DNA from: an uncultured Eubacteriales bacterium
GTDB taxonomy: Bacteria > Bacillota > Clostridia > Oscillospirales > Acutalibacteraceae
Direction of reading: 5' to 3'
NCBI GenBank assembly: GCA_934476545.1
Contig: CAKSOB010000041.1
Coordinates: forward strand, 1-12,092
Length of the DNA: 12,092 nt
In this document: in pieces, positions 6,658 to 12,092 of the stretch
Layout of the letters: each line of letters begins with the position of its first letter
Position numbering within the stretch: the stretch's first letter is position 1
The notes under the pieces: model-generated
Seen by the model: the letters and a program-made list of their open reading frames with translations, nothing else
The model's database searches: none
Told to the model about the DNA's origin: nothing
Position numbers and translations under genes: made by a program

Positions 6658-7464
6658 ATGATTATTGGAGGCAAACGATTCGATGAACCGAATCATACCT
6701 ATATTATGGGCATTCTAAATGTAACGCCTGACTCTTTTTCCGATGGAGGGAAGTGGAATACACTGGATCAAGCCTTGCGCCATACCGAGGAGTTAATTCG
6801 AGATGGCATGGACATTGTAGATATTGGCGGAGAATCCACTCGTCCGGGGTATACCAAAATTTCTGATGAAGAAGAAATCGAACGAATTCTCCCGATTATT
6901 GAAGGGGTGAAATCTCGATTCGATATTCCGGTTTCGGTAGATACTTACAAAAGTACCGTAGCGGCAGCGGCAATCAAAAGCGGCGCAGATCTCATCAATG
7001 ATATTTGGGGCTTGCAGTATGACCCCAATATGGCGAAGTTGATTGCGGAAAACAGTGTTGCTTGCTGTTTGATGCACAATCGAACCAACACCGACTATCA
7101 GGATTTTTTAACCGATGTTTTGGAAGATTTAAAAAAGACGCTTTGCATTGCGGAAAAATTCGGCATTGAGAAAGAAAAAATCATGCTTGATCCGGGCATC
7201 GGATTTGCAAAAACATTGGAGCAAAACTTACACTTGACCAATCATCTGGAAGCGCTGCATTCATTAGGATATCCTGTTTTGTTGGGGACTTCCCGAAAAT
7301 CAATGATCGGTTTGACATTAGATCTTCCAAGAGAAGAACGAGAAGAAGGCACCCTTGCCACCACGGTACTGGCGGTTATGAAAGGATGCGCTTTTGTCCG
7401 TGTTCATGATGTGAAAAAAAATAAACGTGCGATTGCAATGACAGAAGCAATTTTGAAAGCGTGA
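6658..7464 (+). CDS. folP: Dihydropteroate synthase (FolP)
   Basis: It condenses PABA with 6-hydroxymethyl-7,8-dihydropterin diphosphate to form dihydropteroate, and is the target of sulfonamides. All family blocks are present in order: GILNVTPDSFSDGG (18-31), GGESTRPG (57-64), SVDTYK (93-98), INDIWG (113-118), LMHNR (138-142), DPGIGFAK (178-185), LGTSRKS (209-215) and RVHD (248-251). The length of 268 residues is typical. The ATG at 6658 follows TAGGAGG, which overlaps the stop of the HD gene. It joins the PABA made by pabABC with the pterin made by the next gene, so the operon order mirrors the pathway. Confidence 0.96.
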   Translation: MIIGGKRFDEPNHTYIMGILNVTPDSFSDGGKWNTLDQALRHTEELIRDGMDIVDIGGESTRPGYTKISDEEEIERILPIIEGVKSRFDIPVSVDTYKSTVAAAAIKSGADLINDIWGLQYDPNMAKLIAENSVACCLMHNRTNTDYQDFLTDVLEDLKKTLCIAEKFGIEKEKIMLDPGIGFAKTLEQNLHLTNHLEALHSLGYPVLLGTSRKSMIGLTLDLPREEREEGTLATTVLAVMKGCAFVRVHDVKKNKRAIAMTEAILKA

Positions 7465-7475
7465 GGAACCCTATT

Positions 7476-8309
7476 ATGGATCGAATTACCATTGAAAATT
7501 TACAGGTATATGCCCACCATGGGGTGTTGCCGGAAGAAACAGTTTTAGGACAACGGTTTCTTGTAACTGCTGTCTTGGAATTGGAAACAAGACCGGCAGG
7601 ACGAACCGATGATTTGGAGCTGTCTGTAAACTATGCAGTTGTATCAGAAAAAATCACTGCTTTTTTACAGCAAAACACTTTCCGTTTAATTGAAAGCGCA
7701 GCGGAACAGTTAGCAGAATATTTGTTGCTGGAATTCCCCTTGCTACACGGCATAACACTTACAATAAAAAAACCGTGGGCACCGGTAGGGTTACCGTTAG
7801 ATACGGTGTCTGTTTCCATCTCTCGTCAGTGGCATACTGCTTATGTTGCCCTCGGTTCCAATATGGGGGATAAGGAATCATATTTGAATGAGGCAGTCGC
7901 ATTTTTGCAAAATGAGAAAACCATTCGGGTTCAAAAAGTTTCCGATTATCTTGTTACAAAGCCCTATGGTGTACTGGATCAAGATGATTTTCTCAACGGT
8001 TGCCTGCAACTGCAAACACTGCTAACACCGCAAGAATTATTGGAACTCTTGCAGCAAGCAGAACAAGCTGCTAATCGGCAGCGATTGCGTCATTGGGGCC
8101 CTCGCACACTGGATTTAGATATTTTGTTCTATGATGACCAAATGGTATGGGAACCGAACTTAGTGATTCCTCATCCGGAAATTCCCAAGCGTACTTTTGT
8201 TTTGGAACCTATGGTGCAAATCGCCCCCTATTTTGTGCATCCGATTCTCCGAAAAACCATGCGAGAATTGTTAGAAACCCTTTCTGCAAAAAATACAGAC
8301 AATCAATAA
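7476..8309 (+). CDS. folB-folK: Fusion of dihydroneopterin aldolase and HPPK (FolB-FolK)
   Basis: This is a 277-residue bifunctional enzyme. Residues 1-117 are dihydroneopterin aldolase: DRITIENLQVYAHHGVLPEE, SVNYAVV and IKKPWAPVG. Residues about 121-270 are 6-hydroxymethyl-7,8-dihydropterin pyrophosphokinase: YVALGSNMGD (123-132), RQRLRHWGPRTLDLDILFYD (201-220), with Asp213 and Asp215 as the magnesium ligands, and IPHPEIPKR. The two domains perform consecutive steps, and their product is the substrate of FolP. FolB-FolK fusions are known in other Firmicutes. I chose the ATG at 7476, after GAGGAA, over the GTG at 7461, which overlaps folP's stop and lacks the aldolase-type start. It is the last gene of the operon. 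Confidence 0.93.
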   Translation: MDRITIENLQVYAHHGVLPEETVLGQRFLVTAVLELETRPAGRTDDLELSVNYAVVSEKITAFLQQNTFRLIESAAEQLAEYLLLEFPLLHGITLTIKKPWAPVGLPLDTVSVSISRQWHTAYVALGSNMGDKESYLNEAVAFLQNEKTIRVQKVSDYLVTKPYGVLDQDDFLNGCLQLQTLLTPQELLELLQQAEQAANRQRLRHWGPRTLDLDILFYDDQMVWEPNLVIPHPEIPKRTFVLEPMVQIAPYFVHPILRKTMRELLETLSAKNTDNQ

Positions 8310-8310
8310 A

Positions 8311-8349
8311 AACAGCACACCTTCTCCAACAAGAGGGTGTGCTGTTTTT
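8311..8349. terminator. Bidirectional terminator between folB-folK and cotJC
   Basis: AACAGCACACC (8311-8321) pairs with GGTGTGCTGTT (8336-8346), followed by a T-run. The preceding A-run makes it equally good for the minus-strand gene that ends at 8351. It starts 2 nt after the folK stop and ends 1 nt before the cotJC stop. Confidence 0.92.
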
Positions 8350-8350
8350 G

Positions 8351-8785
8351 TTAGCGTTGTTTTCGGTTCCGTTTATTTACGTCAAACTCCGGATTGAAGG
8401 CATAGAAGTTTCGAGAATCTAACTGATCCGAAACAATGCGTAACCCTTCACCGAATCGTTGATAGTGTACGATTTCCCGTTCTCGCAAGAAGCGAATGGG
8501 ATCTTTTACATCATTATTGTCGCAGAATCGCAGGATGTTGTCGTAGGTTGTGCGGGCTTTTTGTTCCGCAGCCAAATTTTCATGAAGATCTGTTAGAGCA
8601 TCCCCGGCAACCGAGAAGGTTTCGGCACTGAACGGCGTTCCACTGGCAGCTACCGGATAGATTCCCGTGGTATGATCCACGAAGTACGTATCAAATCCGG
8701 CTTTCTTAATTTCTTCCTCGCTTAATCCTTTTGTCAACTGGTAAACAATGGTCGATACCATCTCTAAATGCGCTAGTTCTTTTGC
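8351..8785 (-). CDS. cotJC: 3' part of interrupted cotJC (spore coat protein, manganese catalase family)
   Basis: The 144 visible residues match the C-terminal two thirds of CotJC, a ferritin-like spore-coat protein related to manganese catalases. The fragment starts KELAHLEMVSTIVYQLT, runs through AAEQKARTTYDNIL and ends with FLREREIVHYQRFGEGL. The ELAH and EIVH pairs are the ExxH metal-ligand pattern of this fold. CotJC normally has about 65 residues before this point, including a TDIGTEE lead-in to ELAHLEM. Here that is replaced by an unrelated HHLCA, and the frame hits a stop within 30 codons. The missing 5' part, and probably cotJA and cotJB, should lie beyond the inserted element. The nearest ATG (8761) lies after the first metal ligand and has no clear ribosome binding site, so this piece is probably not functional alone. 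No stop or frameshift is seen within it. Confidence 0.8.
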   Translation of the reverse strand, partial: AKELAHLEMVSTIVYQLTKGLSEEEIKKAGFDTYFVDHTTGIYPVAASGTPFSAETFSVAGDALTDLHENLAAEQKARTTYDNILRFCDNNDVKDPIRFLREREIVHYQRFGEGLRIVSDQLDSRNFYAFNPEFDVNKRNRKQR

Positions 8786-8806
8786 GCATAAATGATGGAT
8801 GTAGGC
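8776..8806. other. Putative attachment-site junction in cotJC
   Basis: On the minus strand, CotJC similarity begins around 8782 (the Lys-Glu-Leu-Ala-His codons), and everything upstream belongs to the recombinase side. The recombinase stop TAG is at 8806-8808, so no more than about 20-30 bp separate gene end and junction. That is the usual arrangement of a large serine integrase next to its own attachment site. The exact crossover bases cannot be fixed without the other end of the element. Confidence 0.6.
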
Positions 8807-10434
8807 TACACCTTCATTTTTACATCTAACTTGATGGGGGTATCAGACCAATTTGCGCCAAGAACCAAGATTTTATCCGAGTGACTGGACTTCATTCGTT
8901 CCGGTGGTTCTCGGTAATATTCCATCCGATCAATGCAGAATTTCAGTAGCCTGTTTTTCTCTTTTGCAGTGATGGTATCGTTTTGCAGAGAATCCAAAGC
9001 TTCTTGGTAAGTGGAAATCTTTTTTGCGTAGTCGATGGGGGAGGGCATGGTTTCATAGGCTTCCCGCAAAGATTGCTGCACGCTTTCTTTTTCTGCTTGC
9101 GTTCTTTCATTCAACGTGCGAAAAATTTCCGGTGGCATTCGCAGCGTTACGTCCGGATCGGACTGCATTTCCCACAGCGCCAATTCTTTTTCCTGCAATT
9201 CTTTTAGCCTGCGCTCCAATAGGCGGATTTTTTCTTGATGGAATGAAATCACTTCCGGTTCGTCGCTTTGTAGTTTCACCGTAAAATCATGAATATGTTT
9301 TTCAAGGGCATTGCAAACTCTATCTACGATCTCGCTGTATCGGCAAGAACCGATTCTGCATCTTGTTTGACCGTCACAAAGCAAACGAGGAGCACTACGT
9401 TCTTTCCCAAGCTTATCCTTATAGAACCGTAGGGACATGGCTCGACCACACCTGCAAAAAAGCAGTCCCGCAAAGGGGTTACGAAGCTCTGTACTGGCTT
9501 TCTGTCGGCTCGTGCGCCCACGTTTTTCCTGCGCTGCCTGAAACAGTTCTTCCGACACGATAGCAGGGTGTTTTCCGTCATAGACTAAGTAACCTCCATC
9601 CTTGGCTTTGGGGCGTGTTTTGATAATCTCGCTATCCTCCACAACAAGAACCGTTTTTCGCCAATTCCACTTCACTTTTCCAATGTAATGAATATTAGAC
9701 AGCATATCGTTCACAGCATAGGGCGACCAATATTTTCCTTTTGGCGGCTTAATATGTAACTCCTCCAAAATGTTACAGATGTTTGTAGTTCCGTAATCTT
9801 TGTTGACGTACAAATCAAAAATCATGCGAACGGTATCAGCTTCCTCCGACTTCTCTGCCAGTGTGGGACGCTTTCGCTTGCCATCCATGACAAAGGTTTT
9901 TTCATAGCCATAGGGAGGGATAGATCCAATAAAGTACCCCTGACTGACCGACAGCAGCCGCCCACGATTCAAAATCTTTTTGGTGTACTCTAAATAATCG
10001 TTTCCTCGCTTTAACTCCCGTTCAAAAGCATCGAAATCGTAGTCATCCGTTAAATCATAAATCCGCTGCGGTGTGGCTACCAATGTATGGGTGTGTTTTA
10101 GCAGCTTCATCATGCGACCGATATCTTCTAAATCTCCTCTAGTCAAACGCTGTGGCTCTACAACAGCAACTACTTTGATTTTTGGGTTTTCAATTTTACG
10201 AAGCAGTTTCAGAATCTCCGGACGGTCTTTCAAGGTTTCGCCGGAAACAACCTCTCTGTATTTGTTTTCCTCCGGAATGATTCCACCCAAGTTGTTTTCT
10301 GCCCAGTCATCCAACAGTTTCTCATGGTTTGCCAGAACTTCCTCTACGTCCATCAGAGGGTCATCCGATCTGGATTTTCGCAAGTAAACCACTGTTTCTT
10401 CTGGTAAAAAATTGTTATTTGGTTTGTAAAACAT
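8806..10434 (-). CDS. Large serine recombinase / integrase
   Basis: This is a 542-residue site-specific recombinase that should integrate and excise the element by a serine-linked double-strand exchange. The resolvase domain is at about 12-150, with the nucleophile Ser21 in VVYLRKSRSD and VEPQRLTRGD as the catalytic arginine segment. The recombinase domain follows, with GSIPPYGYEK and NIHYIGKVKW. A zinc ribbon with CRC...C...C spacing (FCRCG, LLCDG, CRIGSC) comes next, then a coiled coil rich in Glu, Lys and Leu. The order matches SpoIVCA and phage integrases. The frame opens 23 codons earlier, but the ATG at 10434 has AGAGGTG 7 nt upstream and begins just before the catalytic domain. Its 3' end abuts the cotJC junction, so it is probably the enzyme of that insertion. 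No other gene overlaps it, and no frameshift is visible. Confidence 0.93.
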   Translation of the reverse strand: MFYKPNNNFLPEETVVYLRKSRSDDPLMDVEEVLANHEKLLDDWAENNLGGIIPEENKYREVVSGETLKDRPEILKLLRKIENPKIKVVAVVEPQRLTRGDLEDIGRMMKLLKHTHTLVATPQRIYDLTDDYDFDAFERELKRGNDYLEYTKKILNRGRLLSVSQGYFIGSIPPYGYEKTFVMDGKRKRPTLAEKSEEADTVRMIFDLYVNKDYGTTNICNILEELHIKPPKGKYWSPYAVNDMLSNIHYIGKVKWNWRKTVLVVEDSEIIKTRPKAKDGGYLVYDGKHPAIVSEELFQAAQEKRGRTSRQKASTELRNPFAGLLFCRCGRAMSLRFYKDKLGKERSAPRLLCDGQTRCRIGSCRYSEIVDRVCNALEKHIHDFTVKLQSDEPEVISFHQEKIRLLERRLKELQEKELALWEMQSDPDVTLRMPPEIFRTLNERTQAEKESVQQSLREAYETMPSPIDYAKKISTYQEALDSLQNDTITAKEKNRLLKFCIDRMEYYREPPERMKSSHSDKILVLGANWSDTPIKLDVKMKV

Positions 10435-10446
10435 TGAAACACCTCT

Positions 10447-10473
10447 AAAAAGGGGCGCAAAAAAGCAACCCCC
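10447..10473 (-). terminator. Terminator-like hairpin in the recombinase leader
   Basis: On the minus strand, GGGGTTGC pairs imperfectly with GCGCCCC around a TTTTTT loop (GGGG/CCCC plus GC/GC, one bulge) and is followed at once by TTTTT. It lies between the upstream promoter region and the recombinase ribosome binding site. It could therefore act as an attenuator that limits recombinase expression. The stem is short, so termination may be partial. Confidence 0.4.
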
Positions 10474-10475
10474 TC

Positions 10476-10504
10476 TTGATTTTACGGGATTGCGGTGGTA
10501 CAAT
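10476..10504 (+). promoter_or_regulatory. Near-consensus plus-strand promoter upstream of the recombinase
   Basis: The -35 TTGATT (10476-10481) and -10 TACAAT (10499-10504) are exactly 17 bp apart. The promoter points away from the recombinase. The expected start, near 10511, coincides with the first base of a chain of hairpins ending in a terminator. Confidence 0.6.
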
Positions 10505-10530
10505 ATTCATGTCTTAGTGTAGACAAATAT
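10502..10530 (-). promoter_or_regulatory. Possible SigE-like promoter of the recombinase
   Basis: On the minus strand, ATATT (10530-10526) is followed after 14 bp by CATGAAT (10511-10505). The mother-cell factor SigE prefers ATATT, a spacing near 14 bp, and CATACA-like -10 boxes, so the match is only partial. It would start transcription about 60 nt before the recombinase ATG. It overlaps the plus-strand promoter, so the two could exclude each other. B. subtilis spoIVCA is SigE-controlled, which makes the idea plausible but not proved. Confidence 0.3.
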
Positions 10531-10586
10531 CATCCCACCGATGATGCCCGTCCTATCCTGTTGGCGCAGGGTAGGGCGGTTTTTTT
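10511..10586 (+). ncRNA. Candidate small structured RNA, about 76 nt
   Basis: No open reading frame of note is present. From the predicted start, three hairpins follow one after another. GTCT/AGAC is at 10511-10524. ATCATC/GATGAT is at 10529-10545, with a CCACC loop. A 13-bp stem, CCGTCCTATCCTG with CAGGGTAGGGCGG (two G-U pairs), is at 10548-10579 and is followed by seven T. A strong promoter, full folding and an intrinsic terminator in so small a space suggest a discrete RNA. It is antisense to any transcript coming from the lipoprotein gene toward the recombinase. I do not recognise it as a known family. Confidence 0.5.
10548..10586 (+). terminator. Strong intrinsic terminator ending the candidate small RNA
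   Basis: A 13-bp hairpin with loop TTGGCG and a TTTTTTT tail. The U-tail is on the plus strand only, so it does not serve the minus-strand lipoprotein gene 40 bp away. It needs a plus-strand transcript, and the promoter at 10476-10504 supplies one. Confidence 0.8.
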
Positions 10587-10625
10587 ATTTTTCCTGATTT
10601 TTTCAGATATCCGACACGGATTGTT

Positions 10626-12032
10626 TTATTCACTGACCACATAACGCACGGATTGGTTACTTTGCGTTATGTCTAAATAAGTAGTTGGCGAGTTTATAAT
10701 TGGCTCGTTTTCTTTGGGCACTACAAACACAACATTGGCTGTGACAGACTCGGATGGATTTAACCCAAGTCCATGTAATTCTTGGGAATAGCCGACTAAT
10801 GTGGTCGGTATGTAACTTTTATCATCTATGATAAGGTTGAATTTTGGGGCCTTTTCATCTGCGATTGATGAAAGAAATGTATCATACTCGGTACCTAAAT
10901 TTTTGATGTGAATATATACAAGACAATACTCGCTTCCTATATCGTGAGGAACAAATGTATTACAAGCATCTGATATTTCTGAAATTGTATTTGTCCCCAT
11001 GACCATGACTTCAAAATTTCCAAACGTAGTTTTTTGCTTCAATTGCTTTATTTCATAATCATTGGAGGAAGATGTGTTTTTTGCAGTATCAGTAGATTCT
11101 GTTGTATTAGCTGATGATAATTTAGAAGGCGTGGTTTCCTTTGAGTTTCCAGAACTATCATAGATTCTTTCATATATTACACTTCCGTCTTTATTTAAGC
11201 AACGTACTGTTACAGTTGGGTTTTTAACAGCGACTGTGTCTTTTAGTAAGGCTGCCTGCTTTTCTTGATTTTTTTCAGCATCAGTTCCGGAACCGTAGTA
11301 CTTTTCAAATGTATTTCTGATTGACGTCGCATCTTCTTGTTCTTTCCATTTAAATTCGTAAACAAGACTGTTTTTTTCGGCAAGAACGGTTTCGCCAAAT
11401 ATCTGATTCCCGTAATTCATCTGCTCGACATGATTTTTCAGATCCTCTTTTTCAATGTATTCTTCAATGGATTTATACTTTCCCAGTGCGCTATCGTACT
11501 TTGAGAGATGAAACAGATTTTCTTTTCCACCAGTTTCCACTGAAAAATCAAGGTTCGATGGGTCGTTTGCTTCAAGAGGAATATCGAAATAAATACTTCC
11601 TTTTTTAGTTTCTAGTGGTTTGATGTCACCTAGCGTGATATCATCAGCATCTATGACTTTAATAGGATAGTATTCATACTTGTCTTGAAAAAACAACTTC
11701 GCTTCTCTTTTTGGAGTGCGGGTTCCGAATTCATATTCAGAAAATGGATTATTTGGAACTTCCCCGTTATTCTTTATACTGAGAAAAACCCTCACTCTAA
11801 CCAAATCTTCGTTCGCACTGGAAAGATAAGTTGCATCCTTTGTGTTCGCACCGGTCACGCTGATGTCCCACTCATCGAGCGTAATAGAGTCACCAACCTG
11901 TAGCTTTTCGCCTGCTGTTTCCACAGTGGAAGTTTCGCTATTAGTAGCGTTTTGTGAATCACCGCCACAGCCTGAGAGCACACCACAGGCTAATAGGGCA
12001 GAAAGCGCTGCGATTATAATTCTCTTTTTCAT
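10626..12032 (-). CDS. Lipoprotein with two DUF4352-like domains
   Basis: This is a 468-residue secreted, membrane-anchored protein. The signal peptide MKKRIIIAALSALLACGVLSGC ends in the lipobox LSGC, with Cys22 as the lipidation site, followed by a Ser/Thr/Asn-rich linker. Two immunoglobulin-like domains of the DUF4352 type are suggested. The first is at about 35-170 (LQVGDSITLDEWDISV ... VRVFLSIKNNGE). The second is at about 330-468 (TTFGNFEVMVMG ... CLVYIHIKNLGTE ... LNPSESVTANVVFVVP). The middle is charged and low in hydrophobic residues. The ATG at 12032, with GGAGG 7 nt upstream, is preferred to the frame opening at 12065. Its base composition appears lower in GC than the folate operon, consistent with cargo of a mobile element. 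The function is unknown. DUF4352 proteins are common surface lipoproteins in Firmicutes. Confidence 0.8.
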   Translation of the reverse strand: MKKRIIIAALSALLACGVLSGCGGDSQNATNSETSTVETAGEKLQVGDSITLDEWDISVTGANTKDATYLSSANEDLVRVRVFLSIKNNGEVPNNPFSEYEFGTRTPKREAKLFFQDKYEYYPIKVIDADDITLGDIKPLETKKGSIYFDIPLEANDPSNLDFSVETGGKENLFHLSKYDSALGKYKSIEEYIEKEDLKNHVEQMNYGNQIFGETVLAEKNSLVYEFKWKEQEDATSIRNTFEKYYGSGTDAEKNQEKQAALLKDTVAVKNPTVTVRCLNKDGSVIYERIYDSSGNSKETTPSKLSSANTTESTDTAKNTSSSNDYEIKQLKQKTTFGNFEVMVMGTNTISEISDACNTFVPHDIGSEYCLVYIHIKNLGTEYDTFLSSIADEKAPKFNLIIDDKSYIPTTLVGYSQELHGLGLNPSESVTANVVFVVPKENEPIINSPTTYLDITQSNQSVRYVVSE

Positions 12033-12049
12033 GATAATCCTCCATTCCA

Positions 12050-12064
12050 TGACATATTTTGTCA
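12050..12064. repeat. Inverted repeat upstream of the lipoprotein gene
   Basis: TGACA and TGTCA form a perfect 5-bp inverted repeat around a 5-bp spacer, about 18 bp before the ATG. It could be an operator, or a small hairpin in the leader. The promoter itself is probably at or beyond the window edge, where TATATAAAA is seen on the minus strand. Confidence 0.3.
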
Positions 12065-12092
12065 AATTTTATATAGTAAAATCCTCTTTTTT

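Larger units (their letters stand above)
8786..12092. mobile_element. Element integrated in cotJC (partial, continues right)
   Basis: This segment starts where CotJC homology is lost. It contains a serine recombinase, a regulatory gap and a lipoprotein, and runs off the window. No phage structural, replication or conjugation gene is visible in the 3.3 kb seen, so the class of element (skin-like prophage remnant, phage or conjugative element) is unknown. Confidence 0.6.

Noticed and set aside
8147..8422. Plus-strand open frame spanning the end of folK and the terminator
   Set aside because: It lies in another frame across folK, the hairpin and the end of cotJC. Its translation has no recognisable domain.
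8983..10387. Several plus-strand open frames opposite the recombinase
   Set aside because: They are antisense to a strongly supported gene, lack ribosome binding sites, and have unnatural composition.
10435..10503. Recombinase start 23 codons upstream
   Set aside because: The extra residues cover the leader hairpin and are not family-like. The ATG at 10434 has a better-placed ribosome binding site.
1..12092. CRISPR array, tRNA or rRNA genes
   Set aside because: No regularly spaced repeats, no cloverleaf with a recognisable T-loop, and no rRNA-like conserved segments were found by eye.

Overview
The window looks like chromosomal DNA from a spore-forming member of the Clostridia (Firmicutes). 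The pointers are pieces of two mother-cell sporulation genes (sigK and cotJC), strong GGAGG-type ribosome binding sites, consensus sigma-A promoters and a typical low-to-mid GC codon style. A family such as Oscillospiraceae/Ruminococcaceae is a guess from general appearance only.

Layout. (1) Positions 1-77 are the end of a foreign segment. Homology to the sporulation sigma factor SigK begins exactly at an AATGA at 73-77, inside the Asn-Glu codons where the B. subtilis 'skin' element splits sigK. Positions 73-432 are therefore the 3' part of an interrupted sigK. (2) 499-1467 encodes an RluA-type pseudouridine synthase with its own promoter and terminator. (3) 1525-8349 is a compact folate operon: pabA, pabB, pabC, a DHFR-FolC fusion, an HD-domain protein, folP and a FolB-FolK fusion. 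It has a strong promoter before pabA, a second before the DHFR-FolC gene, and a bidirectional terminator at the end. It covers the chorismate-to-PABA branch, the dihydroneopterin-to-DHPPP steps, and the joining, glutamylation and reduction steps. GTP cyclohydrolase I (folE) is not present. (4) Convergent to it, 8351-8785 on the minus strand is the 3' part of cotJC, a spore-coat manganese-catalase-like gene whose 5' part has been replaced. (5) At the break (about 8776-8806) a second element begins: a large serine recombinase whose stop codon lies about 20 bp from the junction, then a 190-bp regulatory gap, then a lipoprotein with two DUF4352-like domains that runs almost to the window edge.

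The most interesting reading is that this 8.7-kb chromosomal segment is bounded on both sides by different integrated elements, each cutting a mother-cell sporulation gene in frame. The left one matches the known skin/sigK arrangement. The right one may be a skin-like element in cotJC. The gap upstream of its recombinase holds a near-consensus plus-strand promoter, a roughly 76-nt, almost fully base-paired RNA ending in an intrinsic terminator, an overlapping minus-strand SigE-like promoter, and a terminator-like hairpin in the recombinase leader. This suggests a compact switch controlling excision. The gene identifications rest on motifs seen in the translations. The excision and regulatory model is inference.
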